Shown: positions 21,604 through 32,060, counted from the stretch's first letter. The stretch: DNA of 64,000 nucleotides from Monodelphis domestica (GCF_027887165.1 NC_077232.1:79125483-79189482), one strand, 5' to 3'. The notes: generated from the sequence alone by a model not told the origin. A program made the numbers and translations.

Positions 21604-21823
21604 AGAATGCCCCACCAATCTACTATCCCATTTAACTGGCTCCTCATTGTCTAGTCTCAGCTCTGTCCCCAAGATACTTCCTCCCACACCTAAACCAATA
21701 TGCTAATTAGTAACTCTCTACAATTCCCCAGCTCCTCTGGAGTTCACCTTTCCTAGACCATTTCCTTTGTTGTCTGCCTCTTTTGTTGACAAAGTATCTT
21801 ATATCTTTAACTTTTCTTTTTAA

Positions 21824-22015
21824 ACCTTTACTTTCTGCTTTAGAATGGATATTAAGTACTAGTTTCAAGGCAAAAAAGCTGTAAGGACTGACTGATTTGG
21901 GGTTAAGTGACTTGCCCAGGGTCCCACAGGTAGGAAGTGTCTGAGGCCATATTTGAACCCAAGATCTCCCATCTCTGTCCTGGCTGTCTATCTACTATGC
22001 TATCAATCTGCCCCT
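21824..22015 (-). mobile_element. tRNA-derived marsupial SINE1
   Basis: Antisense copy: 'gttaagtgacttgcccaggg', 'gccatatttgaacccaagat', ending in 'caatctgcccc'. Diverged flanking repeats (ATCTTTAACTTTTC / ATCTTTAGCTTTTC) bracket it. Confidence 0.85.
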
Positions 22016-22029
22016 TATCTTTAGCTTTT

Positions 22030-24445
22030 CAACCAACCCCTCCTTTCCTTCACTTCAATTTTATGGAATCCTGTCTCTCTATTGAGGACATCATGCTCTT
22101 TGCAACTTTCTCCAGGTGGACATTCCTTCTCCACATGTACAGGTCCAGTAGGAAGAATGTGAGCCCCTTTTTAATTTGCAAATGTTATTTCCAGTTATTT
22201 CCAAATCATTTATCTAGGCACATCCCTTAATGACCTTTCCTTTTTCAAGGTCTGTGTAATTCATTTGCAAACCTCATCTCCTCATTGTTGTTGTGTACTT
22301 ATTTCTAAGCCACTCTCCCAAGTGTTCCAATGACTTTAGTTATTAGCTCATGGTCTTTCTTTCCACACCATTGCTTGTCATCAGGCACTTATATTCATGT
22401 TGATGACCCCTGACCTTTCAATTCCTCAGCCATTTAATTTCCAACAACCTGTTTCTCTTTCTCACTTCAACCACATGTCAATATGCTCAAATCTCCTGAA
22501 CTTTCAAGTTCTACTCTTTAGGCATAATCTCTTTTTTTTTCTTCTTCTGTGTCTCCCATTTTCTAAATCAAGCTGAATTTACTCTTTACCCTTAATGGGA
22601 TCTTTGGTCCCCTGACCAATCTCTATTTTGAGAATCCATATTACCCTTCTAACTTTACTTTTGCCTCCATAGTTTGACACTACCTTAGCTACTATGCTAA
22701 ATTCTTTTGCTCCCTGAATTTCCAATCTTTTGGCTCCCAAATTCCCATCCCTAGATTAAAAACCTCAATAGCTAGTTGTTTCTGCTTTTCTTTCTCTGGC
22801 TACCGAATGTCACTGAAAAGAGTCAAGAATGGGGAATGCTATCTACCTCCAGAGAAGGCCCTGTTGGAGTCATATGGATGCAGATCAAAGCTTGCTATCC
22901 TTCACATCAGTATATTGACAGTTTTATTTTGGAGTTTTGGTTTTGTATGCATGTGCTCTTACAATAATGACCAATATGGAAATGTGTTTTGCATGATAAT
23001 AAAAATAAGATAAAATCTAATAAAAATAAGTCAAGAAATTAATTTGATTCCACCCACTACAAATGATTCATAATCCCAAATGGATCATCACTGATACTTG
23101 ACAGTTCTATTTTACCCTTATTGAAGCCAATCTCATTCCTTACAGTGGCCATTCCAACCCTTTCCTCCTTTTCCTTCACTACCAACTATAATCCAATGCC
23201 AAACACTAAGCAAATGACTCAGTACCTTAATTCCACGAGAAGATCAAAGCTAACATGTATTCTTTCAGTTCTTATCCTCCATTTTTCAAATCCTTTGTTT
23301 CATTACCATCCTTTACTTACTGCTAGTCATAAAAGAGGTTAATGCATCCTTTGCCCTTGATCCTATTTCTTTGCTCCATCTTCCTGTAGTACTTCTTCAG
23401 CACTCATCCCTTCTTGCCCACTCTTTCCCAATGGCTTATAAATATACTTAGATCTCCAAAATCCACCAAAAAAATCCCCTGATCTATTTATTCCATCAAG
23501 GTACCATGTCATTTTCCTCCTCCTTTTGACAGATAAATCTATTAACCATAGGTGTCCCCCAAAACTCTGTCCTGGAACCTTTCTTCTTCCTCTGTACTAT
23601 TTCACTTGTAGATCTTATCATGGATTCAATAACCATCTCTATTAAGGTATTTCTCAGATTTATTTGTCCATCTCTAATCTTTTTCTTGACCTCCAGTCTT
23701 GCATCTCCAATTGCTTAAATTCACCATGTCCAAAACTGAATTCATTATCTTTTTTCCCTTAAATTTCCCCTCTTCCTAGCTTCCCTATTATTGTGGAAGG
23801 TATCATAATTCTACCAGTCCCAGGCATATGATCTAGGTGTCATCTTGGCTCCTCACTCTCTCCCACCCTCCATATCTAATCAATTGCTAAGGCCTATGAT
23901 TTCTATCTTCATAACATTTCTTGAATACCTACTCTCCTCTGATATTTTCACCATTTCTGATGCAATTGGTCTCTGCCTCAAAACTCTCCCCACTCCAGTC
24001 CATCCTCTACTTAGCTATCAGATTTATGTTCTTAAACAAATCTGACCATGCTTCCACCACCATCCACTCTAATCTATTCAACTACATTGGCTCTCTCTTG
24101 CCTCCAGGATCAACAATAAAAACCTTTGGCTTGTCTTTTAAAAACCTCCATAAGCTGGCTTCTTCCTACCTTTTCAATCTTCTTATATCTTACTCTGCTG
24201 TTTATTCCTTTCTGGTCCTCAAACTAAACACTCAAAACCCCAACTCTAGTCATTTTTATAGCCTGTCCCCCATGGAATATGAATATCCTACCACTTTATC
24301 TCTGCCTCCCAGGTTCTCAGACTTCCTTCAAAGTTCAGCTGAAGTTCTACCTTTTATAAGAAGCCTTTCCTGATCTCCTGTAATGTTTGTGCCATTCCTT
24401 TATTGATTATCTACAATTTATTCTTTTATATATCTTGTTTGTGCA
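22030..24445 (+). repeat. Long L2 LINE relic (endonuclease to reverse-transcriptase region)
   Basis: It follows L2 ORF2 order over more than 2 kb: 'tattcatgttgatgacccct' (endonuclease part), 'ataggtgtcccccaaaactc' and 'catgtccaaaactgaattca' (RT part), 'actccagtccatcctctact', 'ttcagctgaagttctacctt' and 'agaagcctttcctgatctcc' (C-terminus). All frames are broken. An L1 end (22,795-23,035) and a Tigger1 (24,448-25,300) interrupt it, and the L2 3' end resumes at 25,303. Confidence 0.75.
22795..23035 (+). mobile_element. L1 3' end inside L2
   Basis: 'gaatgctatctacctccaga', 'gatgcagatcaaagcttgct', 'ggaaatgtgttttgcatgat' and an A-rich tail. This is an older L1 3' UTR type, similar to that at 6,835. 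Confidence 0.6.
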
Positions 24446-24447
24446 TA

Positions 24448-25300
24448 CAGATATACCTCAGAGATATCTCAGGTTCAGTTCCAGACAACTGCAATAAATT
24501 GAGCATCTCAATAAATCTAATTAAACAAATTTTTTGGTTCCTCAGTGCATATAAAAGTTATGTTTACACAATATTATAGGCTTTTAAGTGTGAAATAGTA
24601 TGTCTAAAAAACCAATGTATCTACTTTAACAAAAATATTTTATTACTTAAAATGCTAACCATCATCTGAGCCTTCAGTGAATAACAATCTTTTTGCTGAT
24701 GGAGGTTCTTGCCTTGGTGTTGATGGTTGCTGTCTAGTAAAATTGGTGGTTGCTAAAAGCTAGGTTGGCTGTAACAATTTCTTAAAATAAGACAATAATG
24801 AAGTTTGCTGCATGTTTTGACTCTTCCTTTCACTTGAACACTTAGAGACCATCATAGGGTTATTAATTGGCCTAATTTCAATGTTGTGTCTCCTGGAACA
24901 AGGAGGCCTAAGGAGAAGGAGATGGGGAACCTCAGGGCAGTGGTGCAGTAAGAACAAACACAACATTTGTTATGTTCCTTGCGTTACATAGGAGAAGTTC
25001 ATGTAACCCCCAAACAATTACAATAGTAACATCAAGGATCACTAATCACAGATTGCCATAGCATATATAATAATGAAAAAGTTTGAAATATTGTGAGAAT
25101 TGCCAAAAAGTGACCCAGAGACACTATGGGAGCACCCACTGTTGGAAAAATAGCACCTATAGACTTACTTGATGCAGGACTGCCAAAAATCTTCTATTTG
25201 TAAAAAGTAAGGAAACTATGAAGTACATTTATGAATATTTATGAAGTGTAATATCTTTGAAGTGTAATAAAGCAAAGCCCAGTAAAATGAGGTGCACTGG
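24448..25300 (-). mobile_element. Internally deleted Tigger1-type transposon (Tc1/mariner)
   Basis: The ends match Tigger1: 'cagatatacctcagagatat' on the left and 'cagtaaaatgaggtgcactg' on the right, inverted relative to each other and flanked by TA at 24,446-24,447 and 25,301-25,302. The full Tigger1 is about 2.4 kb; this copy is 853 bp. The transposase reads on minus: its N-terminal SKCSSERKS is joined in frame to the C-terminal tail QTSLLSYFKK. The catalytic DDD region and most of the DNA-binding domain are missing, so it cannot transpose by itself. Confidence 0.9.
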
Positions 25301-25302
25301 TA

Positions 25303-25460
25303 GTCATTTGTATGCTGTCTCTCCACTAGACTATGTTGTCTGTCACTATGTGAGTTACATGGAAGCAAAGGCTATCTTTTGCCTTTCTTTGCATCCCTGG
25401 CATTTGGCACAGTGCCTAACACCTTCTGGATATTTTTTAAATGTTGGTTTGCCTTTGCCT
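25303..25460 (+). repeat. L2 3' end (continuation after Tigger1)
   Basis: 'aggctatcttttgcctttct', 'ttgcatccctggcatttggc', 'acagtgcctaacacc' are the L2 3' end interrupted by Tigger1. Confidence 0.65.
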
Positions 25461-25473
25461 AAAGATCTGTAGT

Positions 25474-25677
25474 GGGGAGGCAGCTGGGTAGCTCAGTGGA
25501 TTGAGAGCCAGGCCTAGAGACGGGAGGTCCTAGGTTCAAATCTGGCCTCAGACACTTCCCAGCTGTGAGTCCCTGGGCAAGTCACTTGACCCCCCATTGC
25601 CTAGCCTTTACCACTCTTCTGCCTTGGAGCCAATACACAGTATTGACTCCAAGACGGAAGGTAAGAGTTAAAAAAAA
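25474..25677 (+). mobile_element. tRNA-derived marsupial SINE1 (near consensus)
   Basis: Near-perfect sense copy, among the youngest here. Target duplication AAAGATCTGTAGT (25,461-25,473) / AAAGATCTATAGT (25,678-25,690). A-tail at 25,668-25,680. Confidence 0.94.
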
Positions 25678-25734
25678 AAAGATCTATAGTAAAGAGGAAC
25701 CCATATCAGGAGGGACTCAAAGGAACCACCCTGG

Positions 25735-25925
25735 GTAGCAGCCAATCTACCATTTTTAACTAGCTCTGATACTTAGACAGTTTATCCTGATGCCAAGTCT
25801 AACCTGGTCTTCCTGTGACATCTTCTCATTGCATCTAGTTCTGCCCTTTGGGGCTAATGGAACAAATCTAAGCCCTCTAATCCTTCTACATGACAGCTAT
25901 CATGCTTCCCTTTGGTCTTGTGTGC
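25735..25925 (-). repeat. CR1/L3-type LINE 3' fragment
   Basis: Antisense CR1-clade 3' region: 'ttatcctgatgccaagtcta', 'tctagttctgccctttgggg', 'catgacagctatcatgcttc'. Confidence 0.55.
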
Positions 25926-26340
25926 CCAAGGTCATGTACCTAGTTAGTGATAAAGCAAGGATTTAAATTCAGCTCAAATACCCCTATTACACCATACAAC
26001 CTAGATTAGACAAAAACAAAAGGTCATTAAGATTAGAAAGTGGAATTTCAGAATACTAGGACAAGGAAGATGACGGTGAGGGCTAAAGCATGCCTACCAT
26101 CCTTGTGGATGACTGAAGTGAATAGGAAAAAAATCCCAGAAGTTGGAGGAGTTAACAAAATAGGAGGACAGAATGTGTTTGAGGAGTTACCAAAATTACA
26201 TTTTGAATTCCTCAAGTAGGAAAATGAGGCTGGAGATAGAGACAAAGAATATCAGCCAAATTCTGACTTTCTTGAGAAAGTAGGTCAATGCCTTACAGAA
26301 ACAAAGATCTAGACAAAGGGATTGGGGGAAAGTAGGACTA
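25926..26340. other. MIR fragment then unique sequence
   Basis: 25,926-26,005 is an antisense MIR piece (caaggtcatgtacctagtta). The rest shows no feature. Confidence 0.4.
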
Positions 26341-26342
26341 AA

Positions 26343-26575
26343 CTGGGGCAGCTAGGTAGCACAGAAATGGAATCAGGACAATGAGTCTTCCTGAATTCAA
26401 ATCTGGCCTCAGGTCTGTACTAACTTTGTGACCCTGGTCAAGTCATTTGATCCTGTTTGCCTCTGTTTCCTCCTTCATGAAATGAGCTGTAGAAGGAAAT
26501 GGCAGACTACTCCAGAAGCTTTGCAAGAAAACTGAGTCATGACGAATAGGGCATAATTCAAATGACTAAGCAACA
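26343..26575 (+). mobile_element. tRNA-derived marsupial SINE (long-tail variant)
   Basis: Same subfamily as 4,272: 'ggggcagctaggtagcacag', 'ttcaaatctggcctcaggtc', tail 'aatgactaagcaacaa'. Confidence 0.8.
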
Positions 26576-27640
26576 AGGCTAAAATGGAGAAGGATGAGAG
26601 GTCCTGGAGAGATAAGTGGGAAAGGAGTTTTCTCTTAGGAGGCAACAACTCTAAATCCCCAGGATTAAGGGGGCAGCAGGTAGGAGCATGTTAGCCATAA
26701 AGTGTCACTATCTATAACTTCTCACTCTAAACACTGGGCATAAGGGCCAGAGGTCTGGAAACATTTAGGGTGGGTGTCAGGGTCAATAAATACCTGGTGA
26801 TCAACTCTCCAGAGCCAGGATAAAGTCACACTCTATACAATTCATTAGCCTTAGCCCAGGAATGAAGAGATTTATCATTCATTCATGTATCAGGCAACTC
26901 ATTCAATAACCACTTATTAATGTGGGAGGGGGCAGGGTGTCAGGCACTGTGCTAAGCATTGGGCCCACAAATAAAAAAAATCTGAAACTGCTTCTCCCTT
27001 CAACAAGCTTAGTAATGGCGGTTAAAGTCCATGAAAGGAGACCATTAGGTTAAACTTTTGGCCTACTGTCTCCTTTCATATTTGATGGCATTTTTAAAAA
27101 ATAGAACAATAATTTCGCCTGTGTAGGGAACTTCCAGGGTGGAAAATTCCTCTACCCATATCATTAATTATCACGTCTGTAATTTATGGTCTTAAAGTTA
27201 CTGACTGGGACACTGAATGACAAAGGAACTTGCTCATAGTATGTGTCAGAGGCAGAATTTGGACTGAGGCCTTCCTATCTCTAAGGCGGTCTTCTGTCCT
27301 TCCCCTTAGGGCTCCACTACTTCATGGTACTTCTCAGTAACAAATTATGGGCAAGTAGTACACAAGGAACTTCTGCAAATCATTCAGCTTTGAGGAAGTA
27401 GAATTTCACGGTATATACTTTATTTTATTTTGGCATAGGAATCAATTCTCTTTAATCCAGGTCGGTGATAGAAGAGGAAATATTTTTATTTAAAAAAATT
27501 TTTTCATGGAATCATAGAATAAATGTGCAATCTGTTGGAGCAGCCAGCAATACTGAACCCAGCCTCCTGGAGACAGAAGGAATAAACACTCACAAAAGAG
27601 AGAACAAACAGGAGGGAGAAACCTAGAACTTGCCCTGCTA
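26576..27640. other. Unique sequence with small MIR/L2 fragments
   Basis: An L2-like piece lies at about 26,880-27,010 (caggcactgtgctaagcatt) and an antisense MIR piece at about 27,190-27,310. No gene seen. Confidence 0.4.
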
Positions 27641-27693
27641 CCTAGATGAATCTGGGCTTTTACCATTGTAAATATGACTTTCAGTGATGCCAG

Positions 27694-27893
27694 TGTTAAC
27701 ATGGAATCTAGAAACCCCAAACTTGTAGCCTAGTAAGATCTGATGAACCCCAAGTTTTAGGACTAGCTTGTAAGTTGGAGACCCCCAAAGCTTTACTTGT
27801 TCCCTGTTCCTGTGAGAATCCACCCTGAAGGGAATCTTAGGCTAGCAGTTTCAGACTGAATAATGGACCCTAAAGTGAAAAACAATCCACTTT
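27694..27893 (+). repeat. Left arm of a ~200-bp inverted repeat
   Basis: The reverse complement of this arm matches 28,033-28,234 at about 92% by eye (roughly 16 differences in ~200 aligned bases). The boundary is sharp: homology stops outside TGTTAACATGGAATCTAG. Both arms translate to a similar short peptide only because they are copies. Confidence 0.85.
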
Positions 27894-27935
27894 TGACTCT
27901 TCTTGTCTCCAGAAGCCTCTCACAGTATATCACAC

Positions 27936-28007
27936 CCTTCATCTGAGGATTGAACTTGGGACCTTCAATTTATGAGACTAATGTGCTGCCTACTGTGCTA
28001 AAGAGTC
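27936..28007 (-). pseudogene. tRNA-Met (CAT) like sequence in the fold-back loop
   Basis: On minus the 72-nt sequence reads GACTCTTTAGCACAGTAGGC (D arm), then TTAGTCTCATAAATTGAA with the CAT anticodon in place, then 'gttcaatcc' (T loop/B box). About 80% of the central 58 nt match elongator tRNA-Met as I recall it, with most changes at former CpGs. The acceptor stem no longer pairs well, so it is a relic or a tRNA-derived segment, not a working gene. Confidence 0.6.
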
Positions 28008-28032
28008 ACTGGGCTTTGGCTTAGTCCCCACC

Positions 28033-28234
28033 TAAAGTGGATAGTCTTTTACCTTAGTGTCCATTATTCAGTCTGAAACTGCTAGCCTGAGAGTCCCTTC
28101 AGGGTGGATTTTCACAGGAAACAGGGAACAAATATAAGCTTTGGGGTCTTCAACGTGCAAGCTAGTCCTAAAACTTGGGGTTCATCAGATCTTACTAAGC
28201 TACAAGTTTGGGGTTTCTAGATTCCATGTTAACA
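28033..28234 (-). repeat. Right arm of a ~200-bp inverted repeat
   Basis: Reverse-complement partner of 27,694-27,893, separated from it by 139 bp. Homology ends at TGTTAACA near 28,234. Confidence 0.85.
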
Positions 28235-28394
28235 TCAGTTATAACTCACCCAGGCTTACCCTTCCTGTGTGGCTCTTGTCTGTCTCCTTCCTTAAGTCTG
28301 CCATGATGGGTTTACTCAACATATTGGGGACCTTCCTCTAGTTCTCAGAAATAAATCAGAAATTCTGATAGGAAGGAAGAGCCTTAGAAACTAA
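28235..28394. other. Non-coding, no recognisable feature
   Basis: Flank of the fold-back. It does not match the flank of the left arm. Confidence 0.35.
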
Positions 28395-28504
28395 AAAGAC
28401 AGGGCTGAAAGGGACCTTACAGATCATCTAACCCTTATTTTACAGATGAGAAATACAAGATTCCACAAACAGAAATGACTTTCAAGATTATAAAGCAAGT
28501 GAAT
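28395..28504 (-). repeat. MIR-type SINE fragment
   Basis: 'gaaagggaccttacagatca', 'cttattttacagatgagaaa' are antisense MIR. Confidence 0.55.
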
Positions 28505-28509
28505 TGTGC

Positions 28510-28615
28510 ATCAGATGCAGGAGGGGGACAGGGGGAGGGGAGGGAAGGAACATGAGTCTTGTAACCATGGAAAATTATTCTAAATCATCTAATTAAATAA
28601 CATTTTAAAAAAGAA
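28510..28615 (+). mobile_element. Very short L1 3' end
   Basis: G-rich run, 'gaacatgagtcttgtaacca', 'tggaaaattattctaaatca' and A-rich tail. Only about 100 bp was copied. Confidence 0.75.
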
Positions 28616-29089
28616 AGAATGGAGCTGCCCAAGAATGGGTCTTTGAGAACTAGTCCAAGGTGCTCTCCAGGGTGCCATGTAGCCTCCAAAGATCTGACTC
28701 CTATTTTTCCAAAAAGTTTATAAGTTCCTTGAGGACAGGGACAAAATCTTCAGATTTTTGTGCAGGACCGAGCTCAATGCATTTCAAACTCAGTGGCCCA
28801 AATTTCATAAGAATTTACCATAAAGATTTAAGTCCTTTATTTTAATTGCCTTTCTCTTCATTTAAGCCTTAGGTATCAGAACCCAGACTTCCCTGGATCC
28901 ATATCTGTGCTGCCTTCACTTGAAGGCTACCAAGCCAAGCTTTGGAGGAGAGATGTAGGACCACTTCCTCCTCTGGCTTATTACATTTTCCTAGTCTTCC
29001 CTCCTTTGAGTCTCATGGGAAAGATGTCCTACCTAGTATTTAGTGCTGGAAACACCTTAGACATTGCAGAAGCTCTCCTCCTAATGATA
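28616..29089. other. L2-like piece and unique sequence
   Basis: 28,715-28,790 resembles an L2 3' end (ataagttccttgaggacagg). The remainder is unassigned. Confidence 0.35.
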
Positions 29090-29300
29090 CCTAGAGATAC
29101 AGTGGAATTGTTTGTTAATTCCTGGAGAGGGAAAAGAAGAAGGGAGGAAGAGAACATGAATCATGGAACCATGGAAAAATATTCTAAATTAATAAATTAA
29201 TTTTAAAAATAAAAAATAAATTAATTTTAAAAATAAAAATAAATTAATTTAAAATAAAAACAAAGAAGAAATTAATTTTAAAAATAAAAAATAGAAGAAG
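29090..29300 (+). mobile_element. L1 3' end with tandemly expanded tail
   Basis: 'acagtggaattgtttgttaa', 'gaacatgaatcatggaacca', then about four tandem ~27-bp units of an AAATTAATTTTAAAAATA word (29,190-29,292). The tail itself has become a small satellite. Confidence 0.75.
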
Positions 29301-29535
29301 AACCTCTCCTCCTTCCTCTCTGGGTCCCTTTTGTATTTCACAAAGAAAGCACTTTGCTCACCTCTCTCTGATGCCTTTATCCCATCTTATCCATTATGGC
29401 GATCTGGGTTTGTGTCTTTTCTGTCCATAAAACATGTAAGCTCTATGAAGGCAACAGGCCTCTCAACTTGGCATCTCCTCCAAAGCCAAGAGATGCAGTT
29501 TGTGTGTGATAAGAGCTTTTAGAAACGGTGATCTG
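29301..29535 (+). repeat. L2-like LINE 3' end
   Basis: 'aaacatgtaagctctatgaa' and surrounding pyrimidine-rich sequence resemble the L2 end. Weak. Confidence 0.35.
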
Positions 29536-29539
29536 CTTG

Positions 29540-30060
29540 AATGGAATTAAAACTAATTTAGCTGGCTTCACATAGGGCCAGGAGATTACTGTCACATAGA
29601 GTCAGGGGGATTGTTCCAATCCGACTAGAAGCTGAAAGGCTTAGGCCTGAGCAATAAGAGAATCAGGTGGGATGGCAAAGGAAGCAGATCACGGTGAGAT
29701 CCCGGCAGGAGAGGCCACGGGGTTTCTCATGTGAATGGACAGACGCCTGCAGAAACAATTCACTCTGTAAATCTCGCCCTGGCAATCCTGACAGCCAAGC
29801 CAGAAGCTTTAGGCGGAGGCGCTCACAAGCTCATTCCATTGCTGGCCCTAGCCAGGTGACTGCAGACCCAGGGGCTCGCTAAAAATACCCAACGCACTTC
29901 CTTTGTGCAAGCCTGGGGGAACCCCCCGCTTGAGAGTAAGAGTAACGTGGTTTTCAAGAGACGCAGCTCGAGAGCCAGGAAGACAATAGACACAATGGTG
30001 ACAACCATGTAAGAGAGGAGAACCCCCGACTCAATTTATTCTGGATGTGACCAAGCTTGA
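29540..30060. promoter_or_regulatory. Repeat-free, GC-richer block: candidate conserved non-coding element
   Basis: About 500 bp without recognisable repeats and with more GC and CpG than either flank. It includes a MEF2-like CTAAAAATAC at 29,879-29,888. No open frame of note. A call of enhancer rests only on composition and absence of repeats. Confidence 0.25.
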
Positions 30061-30540
30061 CCTCAAAATGGTGCTAAGGAAGGGCAGATCCTTCCCCCCA
30101 CTTCAGAGGTGGGGACGGGAAGGGTGGGTCTGGGAGGGGGACCACAGATATGGAATATTGTTAGAGAGTCAGACACGGTTGATTGATTTGGCTGAATATC
30201 TTCATTTTTCTCTTTTTGTACTCTTTGTTAGGATTGAAGGCTCTCTCGGTAGGTGGCAGAAGGAAGGGATATATTAGGAAACGAAAGTTTTGTACAAATA
30301 GAAGACATTAATATGTTTTGGAATAATTTTTAAGACCCTGCTTCAGGGGAGGAAGTTCTAGTACTGATTTCAATGTAAAACCGAAAGGTGATGAGAAAAC
30401 TTTCAAAAAGAAAAAAAAAGAGTCAGTTTAAAAAAATAAACATTTTAATTATTTATTGAAATTATTCTTGGAGAGAGCACAGCTATTGTTGACAGCCCAG
30501 ATCTCTGCTTTCAAGAAACTTTTTAGGAAATATTCAGGTT
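30061..30540. other. Unique non-coding stretch
   Basis: Nothing recognised. Confidence 0.35.
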
Positions 30541-30545
30541 TCAAG

Positions 30546-31165
30546 TCAATAACTAGGAATAAGCACTAGGTTGTTTTTTTTTTTAAACAATAGCTAGGAA
30601 AAAGCATCAGGTATTTTTTAAACAATGGCTAGGAATAAGTACCAGATTAAAAAAAAAAAGCTAGGAATAAACACCATGTATTTTTTAAACAATATCTAGT
30701 AATAAGTACCAGGTATTTTTTAAAACAATAGTTAGAAATAAACATCAGGTATTTTTTTAAAAAAACAATAACTAGGAATAAGCACCTGGTATTTTTGTAA
30801 ACAATAGCTAGAAATAAACATCAGGGTTTTTTTTTAAACAATAACTAGGAATAAGCACCAGGTATTTTTTTAAACAATAGCTAGAAATAAACATCAGGGT
30901 TTTTTTTTTTAAACAATAACTAGGAATAAGCACCAGGTATTTTTTTAAACAAAGCTAGGAATAAACATCAGGTATTTTTAAAAACAATATCTAGGAATAA
31001 GCACCATGTATTTTTTAAACAATAGCTAGGAATAAGTACCAGTTACTTTTTTTTAAACAATGGCTAGCTAGGAGTAAGTACCAGATATTTTTTGAAACAA
31101 TGACTGAGAATAAGCAGTGGGTATTTTTAAGAAAATGACTAGAATAAGTACAAGGTATTTAAAAA
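30546..31165. repeat. Minisatellite, about 17 copies of a ~36-bp unit
   Basis: The unit is AACAATAGCTAGGAATAAGC followed by ACCAGGTATTTTTTA, repeated about 17 times with 5-25% divergence. In the middle (about 30,690-30,985) two unit types alternate (AATAACTAGGAATAAGCACC and AATAGCTAGAAATAAACATC), giving a ~73-bp higher-order repeat. The T run at each unit end varies in length. There is no spacer or conserved repeat as in CRISPR. Confidence 0.92.
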
Positions 31166-31345
31166 AATATTCAAAAAAAGAAAGTCTCTTTTCCTTCTCA
31201 GAGTATTGTTAGGACAAAACACATGTCCTAGAAAATGCAGGAAGAGTGAAAGCTCCCTTGTCCTCTCCCCATGTGCCATGGAAATAACCAATATCTTTAT
31301 GCTGTCTTTGAACTGAGGCTCAGAAACAGTCATCTTTCCAGAGAT
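31166..31345. other. Non-coding, no recognisable feature
   Basis: Short unique flank of the minisatellite. Confidence 0.35.
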
Positions 31346-31349
31346 TACA

Positions 31350-31500
31350 GAGAAGGCACATCTTATTTGTACATAGCTGTTTGCATGTTATCTCCCCATT
31401 TGTCTCTGAGCTCATCAAAGACTGGGCTTACTTTTGTCTTTGTTTCCCAGGACTTAAGCATGGTGCCTCACACATAGTAAATGTTTGACTTACTGACTGA
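31350..31500 (+). repeat. L2-type LINE 3' end
   Basis: 'gtctctgagctcatcaaaga', 'gtctttgtttcccaggactt', 'cacatagtaaatgtttgact'. Confidence 0.6.
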
Positions 31501-31529
31501 AGGAAATTGAGGGTCAGAGAAAGCAAGAG

Positions 31530-31645
31530 ACATAGAATACTAGAATTTTGGAACTGGAAGGGACGGTAGAGATCATCTAGGACAAACTCTTCATTTTAGA
31601 GGTTTTAGAGATTGATACACCCTATCCAGGAACATCCAGAGAGAG
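31530..31645 (-). repeat. MIR-type SINE fragment
   Basis: 'ggaactggaagggacggtag', 'agatcatctaggacaaactc' are antisense MIR. Confidence 0.55.
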
Positions 31646-31654
31646 GAAGCCCCT

Positions 31655-31840
31655 TGATATAGTCACATAGCTAATTGGTGGGAAAATGTAGGACAACAAC
31701 TGAGGTTAAATCCTGGGTCTGACAAATACTACCTATGTAACCCTGAGGCTTCTATGAGCCTCAGTTTGTTCATTTGTAAAATGAGGAAAGTAGACTAAAT
31801 GGCCTCTAAGTTTCCCTCTAATTCTCTGATCCTATGACCA
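31655..31840 (+). repeat. MIR-type SINE
   Basis: 'ggttaaatcctgggtctgac', 'tatgagcctcagtttgttca', 'aaatggcctctaagtttccc'. Confidence 0.6.
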
Positions 31841-31849
31841 TTGTTACCT

Positions 31850-32060
31850 TTCTCTTGCTATTATCCTGCCTAACAATTTTCTAAGAACATGGCACCTAGA
31901 ACTAAATAGCATACTCTAAATTTGTTCCAGCCAGGGCAGAGGGCAAAAAGACTAACTTCCTTAGCCCTGGATAGCATTCTCTTCCTGCAGCTTCAGATTG
32001 AAAGGCTCTTTTGCTTGCTATATCACATGAGTGGCTCATCTTTTACAATCTATGAAAATC
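31850..32060 (-). repeat. CR1/L3-type LINE fragment
   Basis: Antisense CR1-clade words: 'ggcacctagaactaaatagc', 'aatttgttccagccagggca', 'ccttagccctggatagcatt'. Confidence 0.55.

Noticed and set aside
23121..24373. Frames of 66-150 codons on plus
   Set aside because: They lie within the L2 relic and are fragments of its broken ORF2.
27936..28007. Functional tRNA-Met gene
   Set aside because: The acceptor and T stems no longer pair well and there is no clear T-run terminator at the expected place. It is kept as a relic.
27694..28234. Retroviral primer-binding site explanation for the tRNA-like sequence
   Set aside because: A primer-binding site matches only about 18 nt of the tRNA 3' end. 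Here the match covers the D arm, anticodon and T loop, and the arms are inverted rather than direct repeats.
30546..31165. CRISPR-like repeat array
   Set aside because: Units are contiguous with no unique spacers, the whole unit varies, and the context is a vertebrate genome. It is a minisatellite.
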